Counted from the stretch's first letter, positions 1-5,760 are shown. The stretch is 8,663 nt of DNA from Alphaproteobacteria bacterium (GCA_030428745.1 JAUIEG010000084.1:1-8663), one strand, 5' to 3'. Program-made: numbers and translations. Notes: generated from the letters alone by a model not told the origin.

Positions 1-2
1 AA

Positions 3-320
3 ATGGCCGACGCCCGCGCCGAAATCCGCGACGCCATCGGTGAAATCGAAGATGCGCGCGCTGAAGCCGAAGCCAATCCGGAAACACGGTCGGTGATTGA
101 AGCCGCACTGGCCGCGGCGAGCGCGGCTGTTACCTCAGCCACCAACAGCGCGTTTGAAAAAGTCCGCGCAGAACTGGACGAGGCGGAAATCGAACTGGCC
201 ACGACGGATGTCAGCGCTGAAGAAATGACCGAAACACAAGGCGCCATCGCTGCGGTGCGCGAAGAGCTCGCCGGCATCGAAGCCGCCGTCGGCGAACTTG
301 TCGCCGCGATGAAGGCTTAA
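3..320 (+). CDS. Acidic Ala/Glu-rich coiled-coil protein, probably the 3' end of a longer gene
   Basis: The frame is open from the first bases of the window and ends with TAA at 318-320. An ATG lies at position 3, but only two bases precede it. No ribosome binding site can be seen, and this Met may be internal to a longer protein. The 105 visible residues are almost all Ala, Glu, Asp, Ile, Leu, Val and Arg with a heptad-like spacing of aliphatic residues, as expected of a long alpha-helical coiled coil. There is no Cys, no membrane segment and no recognisable catalytic motif. The gene is convergent with ligB and is followed 13 bases later by a strong hairpin. I do not recognise the family. 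It could be the C-terminal tail of a larger membrane or envelope protein, or a stand-alone helical protein. The reading frame is well supported, the function is not. Confidence 0.6.
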   Translation: MADARAEIRDAIGEIEDARAEAEANPETRSVIEAALAAASAAVTSATNSAFEKVRAELDEAEIELATTDVSAEEMTETQGAIAAVREELAGIEAAVGELVAAMKA

Positions 321-333
321 GGCCAACCGAAAA

Positions 334-359
334 GGGGAGGCGGCCGACGCCGCCTCCCC
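334..359. terminator. Hairpin terminator shared by two convergent genes
   Basis: A perfect 10-bp GC-rich stem (334-343 pairing with 350-359) encloses a 6-base loop. Read on the minus strand, the stem is followed at once by TTTTCGGTT, a short U-tract suited to intrinsic termination of ligAB. On the plus strand it is followed only by TCTCT, a poorer tract. It lies between the stops of the coiled-coil gene (320) and ligB (387), so it probably serves both directions, better on the minus strand. Confidence 0.8.
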
Positions 360-386
360 CTCTCTACGCACCCATTCCGTACTTGC

Positions 387-1229
387 CTAGACCGCCTCAA
401 GCACCAGCGACGCCGCCGCCGTATTGCTGATAGGGATGTGATAATTTTCGGTCCTCTTCGCCAGCGGCCGTTCACCGAGCGCCCCGCGTGCGGCGATCCA
501 GTTCAAAATCTCCACCCCTTGCGTGCCGGCCTTCTCCACGATGCCGGCAATGCTGTCATTCACCAGCGCTTCGGGGTCGTCCATGAGATTGTCGAGGCAG
601 AAGCGGTCATAGTCAGCGTTGATAAAACCGGCGCGCTCGCCATCAAGCTGATGCGATAATCCGCCGGTGCCCATGACGACAATTTTATCGTCGCTGTCCC
701 AGCTTTCCAGCGCCCGTCCGACGGCGCGGCCGAGCGCCAGACAACGCTTCGCGGACGGAAGGGGGTGCTGCACTGTATTGATCGCAATGGGAACGAGCTT
801 CACCGGCCATGCTTCGGCGTCGGGCCAGGCCAGCTCAAAGGGGATCGCCATGGCGTGATCCACAAACATTTTCTGGCATGTCGTGATGTCGAACTCATCG
901 GCGACAAGAGATTCAATAATATGCCACGAGAGCGCCGGATCGCCCGTGAATGTCTTGTATACCGGCAGGCCCCAGCCCTCGTCCGCGCTGTGATATTCAT
1001 GCGCCGCGCCGACCGCGAATGTCGGCATCTTGTCGAGGAAAAAGTTCAGTCCGTGATCATTGTAAAACACCACGGCGACATCCGGCTTTTCCTCATTCAG
1101 CCATTTTCGAATCGGCGGGAAGCCGTCAAAAAACGGTTTCCAGTAAGGATCGCTCTGGAGACCTTTTGCAATAGCGCCGCCAATGGCCGGCACATGGCTG
1201 GTGAAGTATCCGCCGACAATACCGGTCAC
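387..1229 (-). CDS. ligB: LigB-type class III extradiol dioxygenase, catalytic (beta) subunit
   Basis: This is the catalytic subunit of a protocatechuate 4,5-dioxygenase-type enzyme, a cytoplasmic non-haem Fe(II) protein that opens the ring next to the two hydroxyls. The 280-residue length fits LigB. Visible family features are SHVPA (His12), YNDHG (His59) and GVEILNW (Glu240), which match the three iron ligands of LigB, and GTGGLSHQL (His193), which matches the catalytic base. VDHAMAIP (His125) and YHIPISNT near the C-terminus are also typical. The start is GTG at 1229-1227. It overlaps the ligA stop as GTGA and has GGAGGAG 4 bases upstream, so the subunits are translationally coupled. The true substrate could be protocatechuate, gallate or a related diol acid. 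No further pathway genes (LigC, LigI or LigJ types) are in the window, so the pathway is not settled here. A hairpin at 334-359 ends the unit. Confidence 0.93.
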   Translation of the reverse strand: MTGIVGGYFTSHVPAIGGAIAKGLQSDPYWKPFFDGFPPIRKWLNEEKPDVAVVFYNDHGLNFFLDKMPTFAVGAAHEYHSADEGWGLPVYKTFTGDPALSWHIIESLVADEFDITTCQKMFVDHAMAIPFELAWPDAEAWPVKLVPIAINTVQHPLPSAKRCLALGRAVGRALESWDSDDKIVVMGTGGLSHQLDGERAGFINADYDRFCLDNLMDDPEALVNDSIAGIVEKAGTQGVEILNWIAARGALGERPLAKRTENYHIPISNTAAASLVLEAV

Positions 1230-1600
1230 GCCGCTCCTCCGTATTCATTGTAGGAAAGAAGCTTCGCTTTGAAGGCGTCAACGCTCATCCCTGTCTGGGC
1301 GGCGCCGAGGTCCTGGACATTGAGGCCCCAAATACCGGCGAGCTTGGCGAGGTAATAAACATTCCCGCCGGCGGCGATCATGCCAAGGACATTCCGCGCC
1401 GCGACCGCCTGCATTTGCTCAGGCGTCAGATGGTATTTTCGGCAATAGGCCGCTTCATCGCGGCGGAACTCCTCACGGTTTTCCGCATCATTGAAAGAAT
1501 AGCACATGGCGTTGAGCGCGAAGCCGCGCTGGGCCATGTCGCCGTCGAACAGCGTTGTGCCTTCGATGGGCTGGCGCTCTTGATTGAGTGTTGCTGACAT
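1226..1600 (-). CDS. ligA: LigA-type extradiol dioxygenase, small (alpha) subunit
   Basis: This is the small subunit that packs against LigB and helps close the active site of protocatechuate 4,5-dioxygenase. It is known to be needed for the two-subunit enzyme. The 124 residues carry the conserved core of the family: GFALNAMCYSFNDAENREEF, then a DEAAY and LTPEQ helix, then MIAAGGNVYYLAKL and a TGM segment near residue 104. It is slightly shorter at the C-terminus than the roughly 139-residue Sphingobium LigA, and lacks the basic tail there. The start is ATG at 1600-1598, with a modest GAGG-like site upstream. The stop TGA (1228-1226) overlaps the GTG of ligB. It is first in the operon, and a Crp/Fnr-type palindrome lies upstream (1661-1674). 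The small-subunit assignment is firm; the exact substrate is not. Confidence 0.92.
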   Translation of the reverse strand: MSATLNQERQPIEGTTLFDGDMAQRGFALNAMCYSFNDAENREEFRRDEAAYCRKYHLTPEQMQAVAARNVLGMIAAGGNVYYLAKLAGIWGLNVQDLGAAQTGMSVDAFKAKLLSYNEYGGAA

Positions 1601-1632
1601 ACCGACCTCGCCAAATATCTAGCTCCACGGCA

Positions 1633-1674
1633 ATATTGCCGGCAGGCCCGGCGCCCGTCCTTGACTTGAATCAA
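1633..1674 (-). promoter_or_regulatory. Predicted class II Crp/Fnr-type promoter of ligAB
   Basis: On the minus strand TTGATTCAAGTCAA (1674-1661) fits the FNR/FixK pattern TTGA-N6-TCAA, with one mismatch to the fuller TTGAT-N4-ATCAA. Exactly 22 bases downstream is CAATAT (1638-1633), a plausible -10 box. If CAATAT occupies -12 to -7, transcription starts at 1626 and the palindrome is centred at -41.5. This is the standard class II activator position, where the regulator replaces a -35 element, and indeed no good -35 is present. The leader would be about 25 bases. A second possible -10, TAGATA (1621-1616), would place the site near -58. The site and spacing are seen directly. The regulator is inferred: an Fnr or FixK oxygen sensor, or a Crp/Fnr-family aromatic-acid sensor such as HbaR of Rhodopseudomonas. 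Confidence 0.55.
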
Positions 1675-1697
1675 AAGCTGAATGCGTAGAAATACTT

Positions 1698-1758
1698 ATA
1701 GCGTTGTAGCGCTATCGCCGCGGCGCGAGCGGGCGCCCGGGTGGGCGCTGCCGCGCCC
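1698..1758. other. GC-rich intergenic hairpins between ligA promoter and DUF389 gene end
   Basis: Two inverted repeats are visible in the gap between the ligAB promoter and the DUF389 stop: ATAGCG-6-CGCTAT (1698-1715) and GGGCGC-4-GCGCCC (1743-1758). The palindrome GGGCGCCC lies at 1731-1738. None is followed by a T-tract on the minus strand, so they are weak candidates for ending the cysS-DUF389 transcript. They could instead act as 3'-end stabilising structures. The 1698-1715 repeat could also be an operator for an unseen regulator. Confidence 0.3.
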
Positions 1759-1784
1759 GATTGCCCCAAGCCCTTCAAGCTTGC

Positions 1785-2813
1785 CTAATCGCCGGAGCCC
1801 GGCACGTCCGGCATGGAGCCCGTGGGCGCGAGAACAATAATGACAACAAGGAAAAGGAGGAGCGCCGCTAACACTGCGAGATTGATCCTTAGCGCCCGGT
1901 CAGCCGCTTTTTGTTCAAACCATTTGCGCGGACGAACGTCTTTGTAAAAATAAACGCCTTGCGCAGCGATCATGATACAGACGACATTAACGGTGAGCAG
2001 GAGCAAGGAACGGCCGAAACTGCCGAACTCGCCGGCGCCGAGAAAAAGCCCCGCAGCCGTCGCCGGCGGCAACAATGCAACCGCGACCATGACCCCGACA
2101 AGCGCAGAAGAAATCCCCGCCACTATGGATAGCGCCGCAGCGACGCCGGCGGCGAGCGCCAGCACGACGGAATCAATGCCCGCTACCGTGCGGCTCATCA
2201 ATTCATGGCTATCCATATTGACGCCGAACATGGCGCCGATAAACGCCGCCGTCACAAATCCCACGGCCAGGCCGGCGACGGCGTTGCGCCCCGCACGCAG
2301 CAGGAGCTTCGTATCCCCCAGCGCGACGCCAAGAGAGATCGCGAGAATGGGCCCCAATAAGGGCGCAATCACCATAGCGCCAATGACGGCGGCGATGTTG
2401 TTGGCGTTGAGGCCGAGCGCCGCCACAATGGCCGACGCAAAAGTCAGGATAAAGAAATCGAGGCTGAGTTCGGCGCCGTCGGCGACGTCGTCATATATCT
2501 CTTCGCGCAGCGCCACATTTTTGCGGCCATTCTTTTCGCTTTTCTTATCGTCTTTTTCTTCGTCGACCTCCGGCTTGGGGACGGTCGCCTCCACCGGCAA
2601 AACGATGATGCGCCACTTGTCATCTTTTTCGCAGATATCCTGAAGCGCATCGACGAGACCTTGCGCGCCTTCCTCAACAAACAACGCCCGAAGAACGGAG
2701 TTGTCTTCTTCCTCGGTCGCGGAAAAGCGCCAGTGGGTCGGCTCGTGCTTTTTTACGGCTTCCTCGACCTGATCGCGTTTTGAATTCGGAAAGACGGCTT
2801 CGATCAAACGCAT
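1785..2813 (-). CDS. DUF389-family (TIGR00341-type) integral membrane protein
   Basis: This inner-membrane protein of 342 residues has unknown biochemical function. Residues 1-75 form a soluble alpha/beta-like domain beginning MRLIEAVFP. A highly charged Lys/Asp/Glu linker follows at about 79-98. From about residue 117 to 329 come six or seven hydrophobic segments. The hallmark of the family is IGAMVIAPLLGPI at 144-156. ALLPPATAAG at 246-255 is the second conserved membrane motif and also holds a helix-breaking Pro pair. The start ATG is 3 bases after the cysS stop, with no clear Shine-Dalgarno, so translation is probably coupled to cysS. Co-transcription with cysS is likely positional and does not by itself indicate a role in translation. 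Family identity rests on the two membrane motifs and the N-terminal domain layout. Confidence 0.82.
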   Translation of the reverse strand: MRLIEAVFPNSKRDQVEEAVKKHEPTHWRFSATEEEDNSVLRALFVEEGAQGLVDALQDICEKDDKWRIIVLPVEATVPKPEVDEEKDDKKSEKNGRKNVALREEIYDDVADGAELSLDFFILTFASAIVAALGLNANNIAAVIGAMVIAPLLGPILAISLGVALGDTKLLLRAGRNAVAGLAVGFVTAAFIGAMFGVNMDSHELMSRTVAGIDSVVLALAAGVAAALSIVAGISSALVGVMVAVALLPPATAAGLFLGAGEFGSFGRSLLLLTVNVVCIMIAAQGVYFYKDVRPRKWFEQKAADRALRINLAVLAALLLFLVVIIVLAPTGSMPDVPGSGD

Positions 2814-2816
2814 GGG

Positions 2817-4190
2817 TCAGGCCCGCCGCCATGTCGCGCCTTGGGCGCCGTCTTCAAGGATCACCCCTTTCGCCGCGAGATCATCACGGATTTCATCAGC
2901 GCGGGCGAAATTTTTAGCCTTGCGCGCCGCGGCGCGTTCCGCGATTAGCGCCTCGATCTCCTCGGCCGACGGGCCGCCGCTGCTCGCGGACTGGAACCAT
3001 TTCGCCGGGTCTTCATTGAAAAAACCCATGAGCCGGCCAGCGTCGCGCAATCGTGCGATCGCCGCCGCTTTCGCCTCGCCATCCATTTGCCCGGCGATGT
3101 CGCGCAACTCATGAAGGCCTGCAAAAGCTTCAGGCGTGTTGAGATCGTCCTCAAGCGCCAGCAAGACGCTTTCGGGCGCATCGCCTGCTTCTTCCGCAAA
3201 CGGAATTTCTTCTAGCAAACGGTAAAAACGGTCGAGCTGTTTCTTCGATTGTTTCAACAGCTCTTCAGTCCATTCCAGCGGCTGGCGGTAATGAGCGGAC
3301 AAGAGCGCCCAGCGGATCACCTCGCCATGCCAGTCTTTCAACAGATCATGGGCGAGCACGATATTGCCGAGCGATTTCGACATCTTGTCGGCGCCCATGC
3401 GCAAAAAGCCGTTATGCATCCAGTAACGCGCGAGCGGCGCACCCTTGTGGGCGCAGGCCGATTGCGCGATTTCGTTTTCATGGTGCGGAAACCGCAAGTC
3501 CTGCCCGCCGCCATGAATGTCGATGGTCTCACCCAATTCGCTCTCGATCATCACCGAGCATTCAAGATGCCAGCCGGGCCGGCCACGGCCCCACGGGCTA
3601 TCCCACCCGTGCTCATCGTCTTTTGACGGTTTCCACAAGACGAAATCCGCCGCATTCTTTTTGTAAGGCGCAACTTCGACGCGGGCGCCGGCGATCATCT
3701 CGTCGCGATCAACGCCCGACAGCTTGCCGTAATCCGGATAAGCATTCACGGAAAAGAGCACATGCCCCTCCGCCGCATAGGCGGCGCCTTTTTCGATCAG
3801 CCTTTCCATCATCGCGATCATGGGCCCGACATGGCCTGTCGCCGTCGGCTCAAGCCCCGGCCGGATGACGCCGAGCGCGCCCATATCGGCGCGGTAAATG
3901 TCGGCGAACTTCTTCGTAATCGCCTCAATCGGCTCGCCCGCTTCCTGCGCGGCCTTCATGATCTTATCGTCGATATCGGTGATGTTGCGGGCGTAGATCA
4001 CATGATCGGCGCCGTAGCGCGCACGCAGGATCCGATAGAGAAGATCGAACGCCACCGCCGATCTGGCGTTGCCGATATGGGCGTAGCTGTAGACTGTCGG
4101 CCCGCAGACATACATGGTGACCCGGTTCGGATCAGCGGGTTCAAAAACACGCTTTTCGCGCGCCATCGAGTCATAAATTGTCAGGGCCAT
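2817..4190 (-). CDS. cysS: Cysteinyl-tRNA synthetase
   Basis: This class I aminoacyl-tRNA synthetase charges tRNA-Cys with cysteine in the cytoplasm, and is essential. From the preferred ATG (4190-4188) it is 457 residues, normal for bacterial CysRS. The sequence shows MYVCGPTVY with the zinc ligand Cys29, the HIGN signature at 38-41, RNITDIDDK, GRPGWHLECS (Cys211), IHGGGQDL and FPHHENE (His236 and Glu240, matching the remaining zinc ligands), and KMSKS at 269-273. The helical anticodon-side domain ends in ATWRRA, as in relatives. The same frame extends upstream to a GTG at 4241, adding 17 residues (MWRPARLATALRGKTRP). These do not resemble CysRS, so I reject that start, although the Shine-Dalgarno at the ATG (AGAGGA, 12 bases away) is distant. 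The DUF389 gene follows 3 bases later. It is divergent from hisI. Confidence 0.97.
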   Translation of the reverse strand: MALTIYDSMAREKRVFEPADPNRVTMYVCGPTVYSYAHIGNARSAVAFDLLYRILRARYGADHVIYARNITDIDDKIMKAAQEAGEPIEAITKKFADIYRADMGALGVIRPGLEPTATGHVGPMIAMMERLIEKGAAYAAEGHVLFSVNAYPDYGKLSGVDRDEMIAGARVEVAPYKKNAADFVLWKPSKDDEHGWDSPWGRGRPGWHLECSVMIESELGETIDIHGGGQDLRFPHHENEIAQSACAHKGAPLARYWMHNGFLRMGADKMSKSLGNIVLAHDLLKDWHGEVIRWALLSAHYRQPLEWTEELLKQSKKQLDRFYRLLEEIPFAEEAGDAPESVLLALEDDLNTPEAFAGLHELRDIAGQMDGEAKAAAIARLRDAGRLMGFFNEDPAKWFQSASSGGPSAEEIEALIAERAAARKAKNFARADEIRDDLAAKGVILEDGAQGATWRRA

Positions 4191-4301
4191 GGGGCGGGTC
4201 TTTCCTCTGAGAGCCGTTGCTAGCCGCGCCGGCCTCCACACGCAACAATTGAGACGTCAGAAGAAGACAAGAAGCTGCTTTCCTACACTCACAAGGCTGC
4301 T
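4191..4301. other. Divergent intergenic region between cysS and hisI
   Basis: This 111-bp stretch must carry the promoters of both cysS and hisI. I could not find a convincing -35/-10 pair in either direction. TTGAGA at 4249-4254 and TACACT at 4284-4289 face hisI but are 29 bases apart, too far to form one promoter. No inverted repeat or leader structure is obvious. Confidence 0.4.
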
Positions 4302-4715
4302 ATGGTCCGGCTCATGACGACGCCAGCGCTCTTTACCGATCCCGCGACCCTCGACGAAAACATCGAGGAAACGACCCGCTTCGCCCCGAAATTCGGGCCT
4401 GACGGGCTGATCACGGCGGTTGCAACCGACGCCGCGACCGGCGAGATTTTAATGCTGGCGCATATGAATGCAGAGGCGTTGGCGAAAACCATCGAAACCG
4501 GCGAAGGCTGGTACTGGTCCCGGTCCCGCGGTGAACTCTGGCGCAAAGGCGGCACCTCAGGCCATATTCAGCGCGTTATCGAACTCCGAACGGACTGCGA
4601 TCAGGACGCCATTGAGCTTGTGGTCGAGCAAACCGGCCCCGCCTGTCATACAAATCGCCGGTCTTGCTTTTACCGCACGGTCAAGGCTGACGGCGCGCTT
4701 CACTTCAGAGACTAA
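4302..4715 (+). CDS. hisI: Phosphoribosyl-AMP cyclohydrolase
   Basis: This cytoplasmic metalloenzyme opens the purine ring of phosphoribosyl-AMP in the third step of histidine biosynthesis. The 137 residues correspond to the HisI domain alone, without the HisE pyrophosphohydrolase domain found fused to it in enterobacteria. Clear family motifs are GLITAVATDAATGEILMLAHM (35-55), YWSRSRGELWRKGGTSGH (71-88), RTDCDQDA (96-103, with Asp98, Asp100 and Asp102 and Cys99 at the metal sites), and GPACHTNRRSCF (112-123, with Cys115 and Cys122). The start ATG at 4302 has AAGG 5 bases upstream. A second in-frame ATG at 4314 lacks a comparable site but would also give a plausible N-terminus. No other his gene is nearby. 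Its TAA stop shares bases with the stop of the convergent tetR gene. Confidence 0.95.
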   Translation: MVRLMTTPALFTDPATLDENIEETTRFAPKFGPDGLITAVATDAATGEILMLAHMNAEALAKTIETGEGWYWSRSRGELWRKGGTSGHIQRVIELRTDCDQDAIELVVEQTGPACHTNRRSCFYRTVKADGALHFRD

Positions 4716-5275
4716 AGGCCGGCGTTCGTAATCAGCACTTGCGCTGCGGCGCGCGCGTCGGACGCCGCCATCTCCGGGTCGTGGAGATGCGCAAGTACGA
4801 TGGCGCCCTCCTTCAGCAACAGAATTTGCCGCGCGAGATCGTCCGGGTTCTGCGCACCCGCCGCATGGGTGAGCGTTTGGAAATACACTAAAAGCAGGCG
4901 CTTGTGTTCGGCCGAAGCTGCGTGGATCGGATGATTGCGGTCCTGAAATTCCGAAGACGCCTTGATGAACATGCAGGAACGGAATTCAGGTTCGCAAAAC
5001 CATTCCGCAAGGGCGTCGAAAATCGCCAGCAACTTTTCCCTGGGCGTCGACGCCAGCGCCTCCACCCGGCGCACCAGCCAGTTGCGAAACTGTTCGTCGC
5101 GCAGCCGCAAGGTAGCGAGGATCAACTCTTCCTTCGTGCGGAAATGTTTGTACATCGCCGTCTTGGAGACGCCGGTTTCCTTCGCCAGCGCGTCCATGCC
5201 GATGGCGTGAAACCCGCCCCGGTAAAACGCCTTCAGGGCGTTTTGAACCAGCTCATCCCGTTTCGATGCGCTCAA
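4712..5275 (-). CDS. TetR/AcrR-family transcriptional repressor
   Basis: This 187-residue regulator has the usual TetR length. The N-terminal DNA-binding domain (about 4-50) shows FYRGGFHAIGMDALAKETGVSKTAMYKHFRTKEELI, the typical three-helix HTH with recognition helix SKTAMYKHF. Residues from about 60 onward are helical and form the ligand and dimerisation domain; FRSCMFIKASSEF (98-110) is its most distinctive stretch. The start is TTG (5275-5273). An in-frame stop lies at 5290-5288, no upstream ATG exists in frame, and the next Met lies inside the HTH. GAGGAG 8 bases upstream supports TTG. It is transcribed away from the 44-residue peptide/DUF1348/flavin unit and is separated from it by TetR-like palindromes, so it probably represses that unit and itself. 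The ligand is unknown. Confidence 0.93.
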   Translation of the reverse strand: MSASKRDELVQNALKAFYRGGFHAIGMDALAKETGVSKTAMYKHFRTKEELILATLRLRDEQFRNWLVRRVEALASTPREKLLAIFDALAEWFCEPEFRSCMFIKASSEFQDRNHPIHAASAEHKRLLLVYFQTLTHAAGAQNPDDLARQILLLKEGAIVLAHLHDPEMAASDARAAAQVLITNAGL

Positions 5276-5283
5276 TTTGGCGA

Positions 5284-5289
5284 CTCCTC
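5284..5289 (-). promoter_or_regulatory. Ribosome binding site that fixes the TTG start of the TetR gene
   Basis: GAGGAG on the minus strand lies 8 bases before the TTG codon at 5275, an ideal spacing. No ATG or GTG is available in frame between the upstream stop (5290-5288) and the HTH, so this site decides the start. Confidence 0.75.
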
Positions 5290-5293
5290 ATAT

Positions 5294-5333
5294 ACTGACC
5301 AGTGAATGTAGTGCGTGTCTGGTAGAAATACAA
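5294..5333 (-). promoter_or_regulatory. Predicted promoter and dyad of the TetR gene
   Basis: On the minus strand TTGTAT (5333-5328) is followed after 17 bases by TACATT (5310-5305). This is a moderate sigma-70-like pair (3/6 and 4/6 matches). The expected start point falls in the dyad ACTG-AC-CAGT (5294-5303), which contains the TGACC element also present in the two clearer operators at 5421 and 5453. This arrangement suggests autorepression. Confidence is limited by the weak -35 and by the dyad's different spacing from the other two. Confidence 0.4.
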
Positions 5334-5370
5334 ATTCCAGAATTATCCATATAAAACAGAATTTTACTTC
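5321..5370. other. AT-rich patch with direct repeats in the divergent promoter region
   Basis: The stretch 5321-5380 is only about one third G+C by hand count (19 of 60), against well over half in its surroundings. It contains two copies of CAGAATT, at 5338-5344 and 5357-5363, 19 bases apart, and several A/T runs. It may be bent or easily melted DNA, or an upstream element for one of the two divergent promoters. A nearby dyad CGTGAA-5-TTCACG (5382-5398) could be an additional binding site. Confidence 0.4.
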
Positions 5371-5420
5371 AACACCGCTGGCGTGAACCCTCTTCACGGG
5401 AAGTTTACCGCGCAGATACA

Positions 5421-5470
5421 TTGACCGATCAGTAACCTTCCTCTATCTATGAGTTGACCGATCGGTAAAC
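5421..5470 (+). promoter_or_regulatory. TetR-controlled promoter with two operator palindromes
   Basis: TTGACC (5421-5426) and TATCTA (5444-5449) are separated by exactly 17 bases, a good sigma-70 promoter with a start near 5456. TTGACCGATCAGTAA (5421-5435) is a half-degenerate dyad covering the -35. GTTGACCGATCGGTAAAC (5453-5470) is a near-perfect dyad (8 of 9 paired positions) covering the start point. Their centres are 33 bp apart, about three helical turns. A lone TTTACCG half-site lies at 5404-5410. ACCGATCGGT-type palindromes are common TetR-family operators, and the TetR gene is divergent and adjacent. The sequences and spacing are seen directly; binding by this TetR is inferred. Confidence 0.75.
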
Positions 5471-5527
5471 CCAACGACGATCTGTCAAGCAAGATCGAAG
5501 AGCCCAAACAAAAAGGAGAGAGGGACA

Positions 5528-5662
5528 ATGACAAAAGCAGCACGGCCAACATTTTATCATCGGGCGGCGGACCTGGCGTCGCTCGCCATCGGGCTCTGCG
5601 TCGCCGTCACCGCCTTCGCCGGCGTCCTGACGGCCATCGTCGCCTTCGCGCCGCATAACTAA
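5528..5662 (+). CDS. 44-residue single-span membrane peptide
   Basis: This short ORF reads MTKAARPTFYHRAADLASLA at the N-terminus and continues as one hydrophobic stretch to FAPHN-TAA. Residues 1-13 are positively charged (Lys3, Arg6, Arg12). Residues about 16-41 are uncharged and rich in Leu, Ile, Val, Ala and Gly with one Cys (Cys24), long enough for a single membrane helix with the N-terminus inside by the positive-inside rule. AGGAGAG at 5514-5520 stands at good distance from the ATG, and a TetR-type promoter and operators lie just upstream. A 13-bp terminator begins 15 bases after the stop. This setting is strong evidence that the peptide is made. The family is not recognised. It may be an accessory to an unseen membrane protein, a stress-induced membrane peptide, or a leader peptide controlling read-through to the next genes. 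Confidence 0.7.
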   Translation: MTKAARPTFYHRAADLASLAIGLCVAVTAFAGVLTAIVAFAPHN

Positions 5663-5677
5663 AAAAAGAGAGGCGCC

Positions 5678-5725
5678 GCGTCCTGCGGCCAAGCCCCCTT
5701 CCCCCGGGCCGCAGGACGCTTTTTT
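5678..5725 (+). terminator. Strong intrinsic terminator after the membrane peptide gene
   Basis: A perfect 13-bp stem (5678-5690 with 5707-5719, GCGTCCTGCGGCC paired with its complement) is followed immediately by six T residues (5720-5725). The 16-base loop is C-rich. An A-run (5661-5667) precedes it. It lies between the 44-residue peptide and the DUF1348 gene, only 35 bases before the latter's ATG, with no clear promoter in that gap. Downstream genes therefore seem to depend on read-through or conditional antitermination. Confidence 0.9.
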
Positions 5726-5760
5726 GCAAACCAACAACAAGAAAGTGACAGGAGTCATTC

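Noticed and set aside
765..1253. A 162-codon open frame on the plus strand
   Set aside because: It is antisense to ligB, whose catalytic residues are all intact. No family is seen in the shadow product.
1661..1674. A plus-strand -35 box (TTGACT)
   Set aside because: No gene reads rightward from here; the genes on both sides are on the minus strand.
1972..2643. A 223-codon open frame on the plus strand
   Set aside because: It is antisense to the DUF389 gene. Its Ala/Ser/Thr/Pro/Arg-rich product is the typical mirror of a membrane protein gene, with no plausible start context.
4191..4241. N-terminal extension of CysRS to the GTG at 4241
   Set aside because: The 17 extra residues do not resemble CysRS N-termini, while MALTIYDSMAREKRVFEP aligns with the normal start.
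5447..5758. A 103-codon minus-strand frame across the TetR promoter, the small peptide and the terminator
   Set aside because: It runs through a clear terminator and operator region and its product is low-complexity Gly/Arg/Cys. The plus-strand signals explain this DNA better.
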